Notes: a model not told the origin generated them from the letters alone. DNA of 64,000 nt from Agriotes lineatus (GCA_940337035.1 OW679200.1:19013090-19077089); one strand, 5' to 3'. Positions 33,070 to 45,033 are shown, numbered from the stretch's first letter. A program made the numbers and translations.

Positions 33070-33250
33070 CGACAGTGAAGAACTTTGAAATCGGCAGTGA
33101 AGTAATCCATTGTTTTACGACTTTTGTAGGTGGCGGGGCGACATATAAACGTCAATCGATGTCGACATAACCTACAAAAGTTGATCAATTTCACGATTTT
33201 CAATAAAAATAATGCACCCTTTGGCACTGAAGTTCCTTTTTAGCCTCATG
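33070..33250. repeat. Repeat family 'GGCACTGAAGTT', copy 3
   Basis: GGCAGTGAAGTAATCCATTG, TTTTGTAGGTGGCGGGGCGA, AACCTACAAAAGTTGATCAA and TTGGCACTGAAGTTCCTTTT follow the order of copy 1 at 3029. Confidence 0.65.
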
Positions 33251-33299
33251 TGGTTATGTTCTATTCGTGATATAACACAAAAACTCGCTGGAAGTCCAC

Positions 33300-33412
33300 T
33301 TCGAGATTTTAGGCGAGGTTAGCAGGTTAGGTTTTGTGTCAAAACTGACAGAAAACCTGCTACCTCAAATTTGACATAGACTTACAGTACCACCAACATA
33401 CTACTCATACAA
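33300..33412. repeat. Partial copy of the 'AGGTTAGCAGGTTAGG' palindrome
   Basis: GAGGTTAGCAGGTTAGG and TTGACATAGACTTACAGTAC plus CACCAACATA match the palindromes at 52245-52418 and 54720-55130. Only one complete arm and the centre are kept. Confidence 0.6.
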
Positions 33413-33559
33413 CAAATATTTCAAGGGGAACGTGATGGAAAAGTATTTATAATCACCCGGTATTTACGTAATTACATATAGCTTTTGTCAAAAATGTTTT
33501 TTTGGTAGTAGTTTTTGAAAAATTACATTTTTACAAACAGTAAAACGAATTCGTGCGAT

Positions 33560-33840
33560 GACCACACACTTTTTTTTGTATATCTTGCTGTTTGACCAAA
33601 GTTTCTTTACTAACTGTTGTAAATGTTTTTTTATCATTCCACATTGCATCGATATCACCATCTTCTCTTGTTGTAGCACAGCGTTGTTTCAGTTTATTCT
33701 AAAAATCCACATCTTTTCAGAAATCGTTTGCATTGTCACTAGCTTCAATTGGATCTCAACCACTGTTAAGTGGTGCTCACTGTCAATACCGGCTGCTCTT
33801 TTATTTCTAACATTTATCCACTTAAGACTTCGTTAATATG
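33560..33840 (-). pseudogene. LINE-G endonuclease C-terminus fragment
   Basis: The minus strand reads WINVRNKRAAGIDSEHHL, TVVEIQLKL and, shifted, LQQEKMVISMQC. 'RNKRGADIxSDHHLVxAxxxLKL' is the usual end of the endonuclease domain in one common insect LINE group. The fragment is short and frameshifted, with no RT beside it. Confidence 0.55.
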
Positions 33841-36104
33841 GCAGTTGTTAATTCTACATATATGTTAGATGTTTAAATGCTGACTCACATAGTTTTTCAC
33901 CAGCAAAGAGAATTATTTGTTCTAAAAAGCTCCATCAGTAAAAAATATGTCAAGGTTAACAATACAGTAGTGTAACATTTTTAATTTATTATTTTTAATT
34001 TTGCATTGATTTTTAGGCCTAAAACTATTCCGAACTTTTAGGTTTTTATTATTTGCAGCAGTGGTCTGGCATGTAACCCACCATACTAACAAGGAACAAC
34101 TAATAATGAAACACAAGGGAAACGAATGTGGATTTGAAAGTATATTAGTTACCTTATTTAGTTAAGATAGTTATTGGTTTTGTAGTTTTTGATTTATTAC
34201 TATGTACCTACTATTAAATGATCCACTTTATGAGTTGTCTTGTATTTCAGTTCAAAAAACTTTAATCTGCAAATATTTCTAGATGAAAATTAAGTTTTAT
34301 GTAAAATAAAACTCAATTAAATTTGCAAGCAGTGTACGTTGAACATGGAACCCAATGAAATTCAAATTCTGACCCACTATAAACAAATAAATCAAACTTT
34401 ACATAATTAAAAATGGAAAAAACAATTCTTACCTAACAAATACTGCACACTTCTAATTTAATCTTCTTATCTTCTATGCTTGTTCTGTGGTGCTCCAAAA
34501 AGAATAGGACGCTATTTAGGGGTACATTCTTCTCATCAAAATAAGACCGATATAACATGCGTGTAGAAAAAGTTATCAAGAGGGCTTTAAACTAGATTTT
34601 GCTCTACCCAGAATCTAATGCGCTGGGTCACTTGAGTTGTCAGTTGTGAAAGTGAGGTTATGTATATACAAATCATTACATCGCTCTACCCAGAATTCAA
34701 CGTGCTCAGTCACTTTATGAGAGCGTGATGGATAGGCAGCAGACAAAAATTTGAATTTTCTTCACAACTCAAAAACTAATCAGATCAGTTTAAACTTGGC
34801 ATGACAGAGGTATAACTGAAATTCAATCTCACAGAGTCACCACTAGCCAGCAACGGCCATCAACTAAAATTCCAGCATGCATAATCATATGAGGCTGGTC
34901 TCGCTGAGTCACCGCTAGCCACCAACCAGTTTGCAATTTCCAACCTGCTCCAATTTTGGTGGACAGTCGATGCTGCTGGTTATCGATGCACAAGTGCGAG
35001 GTAACTTAGTATTTCTTGTTGTGTGGGTAGTACCAAACGCGTTAACACTTCTTTGCTATGTGAAGATACCTACACTTTCAAATTGCAAAATAAATAAACA
35101 TATGCGTACATAACCTCACTTATAGCGTTCTACTAGCAGTTTTAACGTGTAAAAATGTTGGGTATACGGGCGCACTGCAAATGTCAAATAAGCTCAAAAT
35201 TTACATGTATAGTTGTTGGCTGCAGTGCATTTTCTTAGTTGATGGTTGTAGATTGTGGTTGTTCATTGGGATTGCCGCCTAAGTGTAGAAGATGCTAGCT
35301 ATCTTATTTCAATTTTATATTAAAGGATATATTTTGTTATCCCTACATTTTTGGTATTGGAGGTACGATATTTTCTTCTTCTTGCAAAATCCATTCTTAA
35401 TTCTCCATATACAAATCTTTCTTACAAGTGTTGAGTTGAGTGTATTCAGAAATTACAGGATTTGAGCGACACAAATTGTAAGTGTATGTGCATAGCAAGT
35501 AATTCTAACTAATTAATGTGTTTTATAACCAGTATAGAAAAGTAATGTTAAACAGTAGAAAGTACTAACCACCAATTAAAGTATAACTTCCAACTATCTT
35601 CAGTTTTACTACACTACTTTAAAGTCTGCATGTATTTTTAAAGCAGGATGTAATTTCTATATGTAGCTTTCACTGTTTTGTACGATACCGGTGGTAATGT
35701 TTATAATTGATATGCCATCAAATTTTTAGAATTCTAACTAGAAGTAATTATTAGACTATTATTGCTAGTTAAGGTATTTATTGAAAAATTATATATATTA
35801 TATATTTTGTGTTGTACATATCGTAGCACAATAATGCTCTAAGTACGAAACAGCTACTGGAAAACACTAAAAAGAATTTAGTTTTATTTTGAAAATATTT
35901 TCCAGTAGTTACAAGTTAAGCAAATATCATTTGACAAAATATAAAGATTTGAATAAATACATGCTAATACACAAGTGGTTTGCTGTTCCCAATGCTTAAA
36001 ACATCCATTGCCCCCTCCGCGGCCGGCTACAGTACTGGTGCCAAAAGGTTTCACGAGTGGTAAAGTGTAAAAGTGAGCAAAACCAAATGCGTCGCTCTGG
36101 CGAA
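33841..36104. other. Unassigned intergenic DNA 3' of NUDT9
   Basis: Holds a weak direct duplication (GCTCTACCCAGAATCTAATG near 34600 and GCTCTACCCAGAATTCAACG near 34683; GAGTCACCACTAGCCAGCAA near 34835 and GAGTCACCGCTAGCCACCAA near 34907). I see no gene. TTTATT at 35883-35888, AATAAA on the minus strand, could be the NUDT9 poly(A) signal, about 217 bases past its stop. Confidence 0.35.
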
Positions 36105-36391
36105 TTACCAGTGCGCACCATGCAACATGGCTGCAGTCTGTATAAAGTAGGAATGGCTAGCATACAGTCCCAGGCTCTGATCGATGTCCATCCACTGCAC
36201 GCTCTTTGCATCGTCACCTGCTTGGAATGGGAACTTTCCCACTGACGTCCCCTCTTCATCGTGGAAATTTACAGCAATTGTCTCCATCCATGCGTTGTCG
36301 GTGTTGCGTGGGTCGTCCACGTAGCCTTTGTACAATTCGTAGCCACTGCGAAAGAAGTCTGCCACCATTTTCTTGTCTCTTTCCAATTGGG
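36105..36391 (-). CDS. NUDT9: NUDT9 last exon (ADP-ribose pyrophosphatase C-terminus)
   Basis: NUDT9 hydrolyses ADP-ribose to AMP and ribose 5-phosphate; human NUDT9 is mitochondrial. On the minus strand this exon follows an acceptor ending TTACAG and encodes about 95 residues: QLERDKKMVADFF, YKGYVDDPRNTDNAWMET, NFHDEEG, FPFQAGDDAKSVQWMDID, LYASHSYFI, then a TAA stop at 36105-36107. YKGYVDDPRNTDNAWMET is nearly invariant in NUDT9 and in the TRPM2 NUDT9-homology domain, and the final helix with LYASHSxF also matches. The reading frame is intact. Its 5' partner exon ends at 53512, 17.1 kb away across a TE-filled intron, and the phases agree (one base plus two). Confidence 0.95.
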
Positions 36392-36846
36392 CTGTAACGT
36401 AAGGTATTTTATAAACTGCAAGCTATTTAATTTGATCCAGCACGAATTGAATTTTCTCGTCGGATTGTTTCTGGAATAATAATAAATATTAAAAATTCAG
36501 CTGCTCGACTTTAAACCGTTGTTTTATACTACAAAAATAATCCATAGATTTCTAATTATGCAAATTATTCGATATACTATACTGTCTACATGCCTTAAAT
36601 TAGCAAGCTGCAGTAAGGTTACGCATAAGTAGTAAGGGAAAAGTGTTCAAAATCAGTTCCATACACATTTGAACAGCCCGTTTAGTGGTTAGACGGTATT
36701 AAAGCCAATTTCCAGCGGGCGGACAGTACAGGTAACTGTCTTTTTCTATATCCGTATCCACAAATGAATTCTAACTTATAATGTCAAATATTTTGATAAA
36801 ATTACTGAAAATATGTAGTATTCGACAACTGTCATTTAACTAATTA

Positions 36847-37670
36847 TTATCCATTTACTTGACATCTGCACTCTCAGCGCCAAATTTAAAAAAAATTACT
36901 CGACTATACCAGCATACATTAATCAAACAAGTAGAGACACTCACTGTCGATTTCTTTAATGTCAAAATACCGATTTGGATGACCTTGAACGTCTCCTGGG
37001 GGTACCTTTCGATAGTACTAACAGATGGCGCCACTGCTTTACCACATCACGATTGGTAGCAGAGCCAGTAACTGGCTCTGATTGGTAGATTTTTGTGCTG
37101 CCATCTGATAGTCAAGCTTAGAAATACCCCCCGAGTTACTGTCCCAGGCACTCTAGACAGGTTTCAACATTAGACACGAGTGTCACTACTTGTTTGATGT
37201 ATGTGTGCTGACTATACTTCCAAAATAATGTGTTTTTTATTAGACTGTACATTAATTTAGTTATTAAAATGTTAAGATAATTCTCTTTCGCTTTTGCATG
37301 TTGCTGCTCTCTGCTTCTTCGGCTAAACTGCAGACTCCGGGGCCAATTCCCCTCCTTTTATTTGCTTCCGTCATAAATTTAGTTATGGTTACTAGAGAAA
37401 CATGGTTAATAATAATTAACATTACAATAGTAGGGGAATTGGCCCCGGATTGTGCAGTTTCCCCGCTTCTTCTATTATTAAAATAGTTTATGATGAACTA
37501 ATAAATTGACAATGAATTATTTCAATTTCAATTTGAAATATTTGACATCTCTTGTCAGTCCTAGATTTGCTAGGTTCACCAACACGTAAAGCTCAAAATT
37601 ACTTAATGAAAAATAGCTGGGTGCCAACATACTGGCGCACTGACAGTGCAGATGTCAAGTAAATGGATAA
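36847..37670. repeat. Outer inverted repeat enclosing two smaller palindromes
   Basis: Outer arms are TTATCCATTTACTTGACATC (36847) and the inverse GATGTCAAGTAAATGGATAA ending at 37670. Inside, a foldback of about 287 bp (36917-37203) has ends ATCAAACAAGTAGAGACACT and AGTGTCACTACTTGTTTGAT and a core GAGCCAGTAACTGGCTC. A second hairpin has arms CGGGGCCAATTCCCCT (about 37337) and AGGGGAATTGGCCCCGG (about 37432-37448). Confidence 0.75.
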
Positions 37671-37679
37671 TATTAACTT

Positions 37680-38033
37680 TAAGATTTTTCATTCAGATAT
37701 CTACAGCATGTGCTAAAACGGTATGCATCATATGGGAATGTTATTTGTTATTTAATTTAGAGAAAAACTGATTACGATAATGGTGGCTTATAGAAAGATC
37801 ACCCAAAAATGATAATTAGATAATTATGTCATTTCTGATACTTGTACCAGTTAAATAACATTTTTTTTTAATCCTCAAATATCGTAGAATGTTTGAGAAT
37901 TAAAATAACTTTTTTTAAACAGTACAACATGCTATTGTGATTCAGAAATATTATTTCTCGTGAATTCTCACATTAAAGCACTTGAAATTAGTCAAATATG
38001 GGAAAATTTCCTAAAGACTACAGCTCAAATTTT
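37680..38033. repeat. Direct repeat, copy 1 (partner at 48438-48780)
   Basis: About 350 bp sharing CAGATATCTACAGCATGTGC, CATCATATGGGAAT, GTTATTTAATTTAGAG, TATTTCTCGTGAATTCTCAC and GTCAAATATGGGAAAAT with the second copy, in the same orientation and roughly 90% alike by eye. It abuts the 5' side of LINE-H. It is not coding and has no TG/CA ends or primer site that would mark it as an LTR. Confidence 0.8.
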
Positions 38034-38044
38034 ATAAATTTTAT

Positions 38045-38964
38045 AAAAATATCTTGAAAGCTGACTGTTTTCATAATGTAAAATTGATTCAAAATGGACT
38101 TGGAACAAACGAGAAACATTTTCAAAGATGAAATCCAAGCAAAAGGGGGATTTTTTAGCATGAACACAAAGGAAAAGTCAAAGAAACAAGTAAACAAGAT
38201 TATTAAAATTCTTCATGTCAACATTCAATGCATCACAAACAAGTTGACTGCACTCGAGGAACAGCTAATAAAACAAAACATAGATATAGTTTGATTATCC
38301 GAGCACTGGCTTTCAAAATTAAATTACAGTAACTTTAACTTTCGTAATTATAGAAACGTTAGCATATACTGCAGAAATCATTTTAAAAACGGAGGAACTG
38401 CTATATATTTTAAGAATGATCAACAGGGCGATCACGTGCCAGATATTTATATCCTCTCTTTCGGTAGAAAAGTCATATGAAGCAACCGCTGTATATCAAC
38501 AAACTAACAATGTAATCGTAGTATGTATTTACAGATCGCCTAATGGAGAAATCGATGTATTCTTCGACAGACTCGAAAAAAGTCTGATGTATATCTCACA
38601 GAACTATCATCCGAGTACAAAAATTGTAGTAACAGGCGATTTTAACATTGACTTCTCTACAGTAAATTATAGGAGGACTCAATTATGTGAAATATTAAAC
38701 GAATATGGGCTTCAGCAAACTATCTTCGACATAACACGATTTAATAGCAACGGTGGTTCTTGTATTGATAATATTTTTACAAATATTGAAGATCACTTAT
38801 TCAAAGCGTATGTACACCCATTACATGTGTCAGATCACGACGGTCAAATCATCGAGTCTTATAAAGAGCAAAACCGGTCGGTAAAAAATAAAATTAGATT
38901 GTTTTCTAAAAACAATATGTTACAATTCCAATCAAGATTAGCCTACGAGAATTGGGAAGATATA
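38045..38964 (+). pseudogene. LINE-H endonuclease, interrupted at its linker
   Basis: The plus strand carries KIIKILHVNIQCITNKLTAL, LSEHWLS, then after a shift near 38430 VIVVCIYRSPNGEIDVFF, KIVVTGDFNIDF, GLQQTIFDITRFNSNGGSCI and VHPLHVSDHDGQI. These are the N, E (SEHW), YRSP, GDFN and SDHD blocks of a CR1/Jockey-type APE endonuclease. A stop replaces one codon near 38292. The linker frame enters LAYENWEDI and is cut by the palindromic element at 38965. Confidence 0.85.
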
Positions 38965-40153
38965 CCGGGTGACAATGAGACTAGGGCCATGCTTATATCT
39001 TCTATATTTATGAATCGATTTGGATAAAATTTTATATCAAGATACTAGACATAATTTCTGATTGGCTGATAGATATAGTCAAAATGACTGACTTCCGGTT
39101 TTACCGGAAATGATACTAACTTTGATTTTTAAATGGAACACCCTGTATATTTTATGTTTTTCTGAATCTATGAGTCAAATTACATATGACAGTGTTGCCA
39201 AATTTCAATTTTTTTCAACAAAAAAATTATTTTTTCAATTTTTATTTTTTACCACAGAAGGCCTTGACTTGGAAAAATCTACTCTAATTCACTCTAGCAA
39301 CTCTTAATAATAGCTATTTTATCAATAAGGTCAATAACAAACCTTTAATAAAAGAATATAATTTGCAAAACTTGTTTTTTAAGAAAAAGTCACATTTTTT
39401 AAATGGCACCTACCAAGGGCCATCTTGCCATTAAACAGCAAATTTCATTACCAATCTAACGATATGCATCATGCACTAGTTTATCTTTATCTGAAACTGA
39501 AAATTAATTAATTATTTTTTAAAATATTTTTATGTAATAACTAATAATACCAAAGCAAATTTGGCAACACTGTTGTATGTAATTTGAGTCGTAGATTCCG
39601 AAAACATAAAACATATAGAGTGATTAATTAATTAATTTTCAGTTTCAGATAAAGATAAAGTAGTGCATGATGGATATCGTTAGATTGGTAATTACATTTT
39701 CTATCTAATGGCAAGATGGCCCTTAGTAGGTACCATTTAAAAAAGTGACTTGCTTAAAAAACGAGTTTAGCACATTACATTCTTTTATTAAAGGTTTGTT
39801 ATTGACCTTATTGATAAAATAGCTATTATTAAGAGTTGCTAGAGTCAATTAGAATAGATGTTTCCAAGTCAAGGCCTTCTATGATAAAAAATAAAAATTG
39901 AAAAAAATTGAAATTTGGCAACACTGTCATATGTAATTTGACTCATAGAATCAGAAAAACATAAAATATACAGGGTGTTCCATTTAAAAAATCAAAGTTA
40001 GTATTATTTCCGGTAAAACCGGAAGTCAGTCATTTTGACTATATCTATCAGGCAATCAGAAATTATGTCTAGTATCTTGGTATAAAAATTTTATCCAAAT
40101 CTATTCATAAATAAAGAAGATATAAACATGGCCCTAGTCTCATTGTCACCCGG
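38965..40153. mobile_element. Palindromic (foldback) DNA element 4 inside LINE-H
   Basis: A 1189-bp inverted repeat with ends CCGGGTGACAATGAGACTAG and its inverse, TA on each side. Arms are long and near-collinear (ACTTCCGGTTTTACCGGAA, AGGCCTTGACTTGGAAAAAT and inverses). Inner CACCCTG-TATA sits at about 39130-39140 and TATA-CAGGGTG at about 39967-39977. The loop carries an extra copy (39557-39619) of the block GAGTCAAATTACATATGACA. Removing the element plus one TA keeps the LINE-H frame. Confidence 0.88.
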
Positions 40154-40167
40154 TATACAGAGAACTT

Positions 40168-42237
40168 TGTTAAGTCATTTTGCTGTTGTAGATGCTTAAT
40201 TGCATTGCACGCCTTTAGGGCAACTTGTTGCCATGTTAAAACCATTTTCAATTTTGCGCACAAGTACTATCTCATCTTCCGCACATTTGATTCAGGTCAT
40301 TTGGTATTTTAAGTAGCCACCTAGGCTTTAGGGCAGCGTGCCCGTATGCTAAACCCTTTTAGTTACTTATTCGGCTTCATCGCCTAATTCTACAATAATG
40401 ATTTTGCACATATTTGACCCCAAACGCAGTATTTCTCGTCAGTTGGAGCACCCCTTTGCTGCTACTTTGGCAGCCGGGTGTTATCGCTCGCAAGAATTCC
40501 GAAGCTTCTAGAAATCACTCCGTTGAGGCGCTTCGCCATTGGCTGTCTTTGATACCGGAATTAATTTGTTTTATGGAGCGCATCGCCATTGGCTGCCGAG
40601 AGTCACGTGGCAACGCCGTTTGGCTCACGCCACTTTAAGCGTCCTAACGCTTTTTGCTTGGGGAGTTCAAGTCAGGCCGTTGATCGAAGAAGTCGCAGAG
40701 TGTGCCGTTTCGCGGCGTTCCCGCTATTTGCGGGGACGCCAGCCTGTTTTTCCCGTCTCGTGCTGTTTCAGCGAATGTTGTCGAATATGCCATCCTTTAA
40801 GAGGTCGCGTGTGGTTGTGTGAGTGGCACGTCTTTACGCCAAGGCGTAGGTGTGTGAAGGGCTTCTTAGGGCCAGTTCTGCGTTGGTGAGAAAGGGGGCT
40901 TTCCCTTTGCAACTCGCTGTTTCGAGGATCTTTCTAGGCAGGACGAAGTAGGCCCCTTTGCCGCTGTAGTGTGCTCTCAGGAGAGCGTCCTAACGCCGCC
41001 ATCTTGGCGGATTCCAGCCCGTTTACCCCTAATGCCGTGTTTTGGCGATTGAGCTGCCACAGACTGCCGCCTTCTACCAACTGACTGCACGCCACTCTCA
41101 TGGACCGTCTGCGGACTAAGGTATTTGTAATTGCAACCATTTAAACATAGTAACTGTCACTTGTGCGAGCGTTGGTGCTTTGTGCTCAACTTTATGTGGG
41201 CGGATGCATGCCCCTTGCTTGCTTGTCGCGGCTTTTAATGCCGGTTTGAGGCCACCATGCTGCAAGACGCTACTTTGGTAGCCTGCTAGTAAGTTCATGT
41301 GTGCGAGTTTCGCGTTTCATCGCCTAAATAGCTAAAGAACTCTGCGCTTATGATTTGGTGTTACGTTTGTGCTAATTTTTAATTCAGTAACGTTAGGTGC
41401 GCGAGCTTCGCTATATTGTACCGATTAATACCTAAATAGAATTAACGCCTCGCCGTGCTGGACCTGGCGCGCCCTAAGCTGTTCGAGTTTTTCTTTGTTT
41501 ATGTTTGCGAGGGCTTTGTGCTTTGCTTCCTAGGTGTTAACCGCAGGTCGGCGTCTGTTATCGCGCGCTAACGCGCCCTTTTGCCGGAGCGCGTATTTCT
41601 AAACTGTACTCTAATATAGCGTGTTGTTCATTAGCATAGCGCGTCCATCAGCTGGTGCTTAACGTAAGCAGTAACATAGGCTTGGCGGCCCGATTTGCTG
41701 CCCAGATGTAATTAGCGATCAATAAACGCATATTTAGTTAAGGGACGTATTATTCCTATTCGACCTGTGCATGCTTTGTTTCAGATAGCGCCTTTTACAG
41801 TGTAAATATTGGTGTACGGCGAGACGTGAGAGATCAGAGCGTGCAGGTAGGTCCAGTGATTGCGCAGTCTCGGCCAGAGAGTCCCAATATTACCATTCCA
41901 GTACGAAATTGTTATTTGAGCTTGCAGCTCATGAGAATTCTTATCGACGGAGTATCTTGAATACTTCGCTCCCGTTTAACCGCCCAGGCCCGGTTATTCG
42001 AGCTAAGACAGGCTTGGTGGCGCCCTCACAATTTTGACGTACCCTATATATATGCCTCAACACGCTTGCCCAGAACGTATCGTGTGACTCACGCCCGACT
42101 CCCTGAGCGTTCCAGCCGTGGCCCTTTAGCCTGTTTCTAGCAAATCTCAGGGCAAGTGTGCCAGTTTTCCAGGACTGATTCCGTGGTGCGATGCTCACCT
42201 TGGGTGGGTGTCGTAAAGTTGTTTTAATACCGTAACA
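40168..42237. mobile_element. Solo LTR, about 2.07 kb, 4-bp target duplication ACTT
   Basis: Begins TGTTAAGTCATTTTGC and ends TTAATACCGTAACA, so its ends are TGTTA...TAACA. ACTT is duplicated at 40164-40167 and 42238-42241. It is clearly GC-richer than the flanking LINE and has no gag, pol or second LTR, so it is a solo LTR left by recombination. A 4-bp target copy is usual for gypsy-type elements. AATAAA occurs near 41720. Frames inside, up to 116 codons, are not similar to any protein I know. Removing LTR and one ACTT, with the palindromic element, reconnects LINE-H in frame (NSKYNTFLKLFLIYMEENF). Confidence 0.82.
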
Positions 42238-44327
42238 ACTTGATCCCAACTCAAAGTATAATACATTTCTTAAGCTGTTTTTAATTTATATGGAAGAAAA
42301 TTTTCCTTTGCAATCACCACCAGTAACAGGGAAAAAATATCTAAAAAATGATTACCTAATTAAAATAGAAATAGAACTTAATGATTTATATCAATTATAC
42401 AAAACTACCAAAAGTGAAATTGTAAGAAAAAAATACGAAGAAAATAAAAAGTTGTACGTCTCACAAATGGAACTACTGCGAATAAACAAAAATATTACAG
42501 ACATATCTACATCCAGCAATAAATGTAAAGCTATGTGGACTATTACTAAAAAGGAAACTGGTAGCTTGAAAACTAATACGTCCCACTCCAAAAAAACACC
42601 CAAGGCTGAAAACTTTAATAAATACTTTATCAATGTTGGCAAACAAATGCAAATGAACATTACCAAATCAAACAACGTCGAAGAATATACTTCAAAAATT
42701 AAGAACAACGGAAATTCTTTTTTCCTTAGTCCTACTACACCAGAGGAAATACGGGACATCATTATGAGTCTGAAATCTAAACCTACCATGGACGTTTTTG
42801 ACATAAGTACAATTTTGTTGAAAGAAATTTGTCCTTATATTACGGATCCTCTTTGCGATATAATTAATACATGCCTGACACATGGTGTATTCCCAGACCA
42901 GATGAAGAGAGCTAAGGTATTTCCAATACATAAAAAGGGTGATATCACAAATGTCGCTAATTATCGCCCGATATCAATTCTTCCGACTTTTGCAAAAATA
43001 TTTGAATCCATACTTGCCATTAGGATAACCAACTATTTGATATCTCAGAATTATCTTTCTCCCATGCAGTTCGGATTCCGAAAAGGTTTAAACACAACAG
43101 AAGCAGTTTTACAACTACTGGCTTACATCAGGGAAGCACTCGAAGCAGGAAAATACTGTAGTGTGATCTTATGCGATATCAGTAAAGCGTTCGATTGCAT
43201 GGATCACGAATTATTTTTGGTGAAATTGGAAAGGTATGGATTTCGGGGTGTTTCTTTGCAACTGATAACATCATACCTGCAAAGCCGCAAACAATTTGTG
43301 AAGTGGAATTGTGAAAAAAGCCCGGAGTGTACTGTTTAGAACGGAATTCTTCAAGGTAGCTTGCTGGGACCTCTATTTTTCATAATTTTTATTAATGATC
43401 TGCCTATGAACACGGAGTTTGCTACCATATTATTTGCGGATAATACGGCTTTTGTAGTGTCCGATCAGTGTTTGGAGACTCTTGGAAAGAAAACGAAAGC
43501 AGCATTAACACAGGGGCAGGACTGGTTTTCAGCTAATATGTTGCTTCTAAATGAAAACAAAACCACTAATATAATGTTCACAACAAATCGCAAAAACCCA
43601 AGTGAACCGAACAGTGTGGTAAAAGAAGTAGGGTACTTGGGTCTTACCCTGGACAATCAACTTACCTGGAAACCTCATATAGAACATCTTTGCATTAAAT
43701 TAAGCAAAGCCTTGTTTGTCATACGCAGAATAAAAAACGCCGTAAATCAATCTGCGGCCAGGACTGCTTACTTTGCTTTTTTCCATTCAGTCATGTCTTA
43801 CGGAATTGAAACGTGGGGACATTCAGCACATACGAGCAGGATTTTACTTCTCCAAAAAAAGGGCTTAAGAATAATTTCAGGAGCTGAACCAGCAGGGCAT
43901 TGTAAGCCATTATTTATAAATAATAATATACTAACAGTATATTCATACTATGTGTGGCGTATTCTTTGTAACACTAAAAAACGTATTTATGATTTCGATA
44001 CTAGGAGTGTAGTACATGAATATAATACTCGGCAAAGAACAGACATAAATTTGCCATTTTATAGACTAAACATTAACTGTACTGTAAATTTAGGACCAAA
44101 ATTATATAATCTCTTGCCAAAGAATGTTACTAATCTACCTCTTAATAGATTTAAGATCAAAACTAAGAATATACTAATGCAAAACCCATTTTACACTTTA
44201 GACGAATGCTGTGATTTCTTCAAAAATTTAATTGATAAGTAATTGTTAAGTAAGTTTTATTTGTACTATATAGCATGACGAAGCTGTAAAATTGAGCTTT
44301 AAATAAATATTGATTGATTGATTGATC
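42238..44327 (+). pseudogene. LINE-H reverse transcriptase (CR1/Jockey-like)
   Basis: The frame is open across the RT except for one amber codon at 43337-43339 in TV*NGILQGS. Blocks in order: EEIRDIIMSLKSKPTMDVFD, MKRAKVFPIHKKGD, NYRPISILPTFAKIFESIL, QFGFRKGLNTTEAV, CDISKAFDCMDHELF, GILQGSLLGPLFFIIFINDL, and LFADNTAFV where the catalytic FADD is expected. The second Asp is Asn, so the active site is damaged. A thumb and C-terminus (NMLLLNENKTTNIMFTTNRK, YGIETWGH, GLRIISGAEPAGHCKPLF) run to a stop at 44240-44242. A TTGA/ATTG repeat at about 44309-44327 is the 3' tail. Transcribed opposite to NUDT9. Confidence 0.9.
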
Positions 44328-45033
44328 CAACCATTAAACGATAAGATCGACACGAATCTAACAGCCCTGGGGAAATTTATAGAAACTACTACCACAAAAT
44401 TAAATAAACATGAAAGAAAGATAGAAGAATCGGATGGAAATATGATAAAGAAAGACCTAGTATTCTATGGGATAGAAATAGAAAAGGAGACTAAGTACAG
44501 GGAAATGGAAAATAGTAAATACATTAAAACATACAATGGAGCTGAACATCGAAGACAGAGATATTGACTTCATCAGAATACTAAATAAAAGAGATAGGAA
44601 AGGACCAATAATGGTTGGATTTACTACTAGAAGAAAGAAAACTGTTGAAACCCAAACTCCTTGCAGCAAAGAAAGAAGGAAAATATGCTTACATCAAATA
44701 CGACAAAACTAGTAATGATGGAAAAATAATCCAAAAACAACAAAACGAAGAAAGAAAATTAGAAGAAGCTGCAATACACAATGAATAATACGGAAGTGAA
44801 AACAAATACGTTACAGGGGAAGAAACGGACAATTCAGAGGAAGATGGAAGAGAAGATGAAGATGGAAGAGAAAAGAGGAAGGGAAATAAAAGGGAAAACA
44901 GTCAAAAAGGAGCAGATCCAGATTACTAGAAGTGTCAATGGACAACACAAACAAAAAAGAAGCAAACCAAAGAAGAAACCTAGAACATCAACACCAACAA
45001 AAGAGAAGGACAAGGTATTAGTACAAATATAAT
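44328..45033 (+). pseudogene. LINE-I ORF1 remnant
   Basis: Directly after the LINE-H tail, the plus strand encodes NTLTALGKF-type coiled coil (KIDTNLTALGKFIETTTT), KKDLVFYGIEIEKETKYRE, then, shifted, IDFIRILNKRDRKGPIMVGF and KEGKYAYIKYDKTSNDGKII. These resemble the coiled coil and RNA-binding fold of LINE ORF1. A basic tail (KKRSKPKKKPRTSTPTKEK-like) follows. Frame breaks are present. Confidence 0.65.

Noticed and set aside
33300..33345. Telomere-like GGTTAGG words
   Set aside because: They are isolated parts of a dispersed palindrome, not tandem TTAGG arrays.
39110..39307. 65-codon plus-strand frame
   Set aside because: Part of a palindromic arm; no similarity and no independent evidence.
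40414..41298. Several frames of 60-116 codons in the GC-rich block
   Set aside because: They lie in the solo LTR, overlap on both strands and match no known protein.
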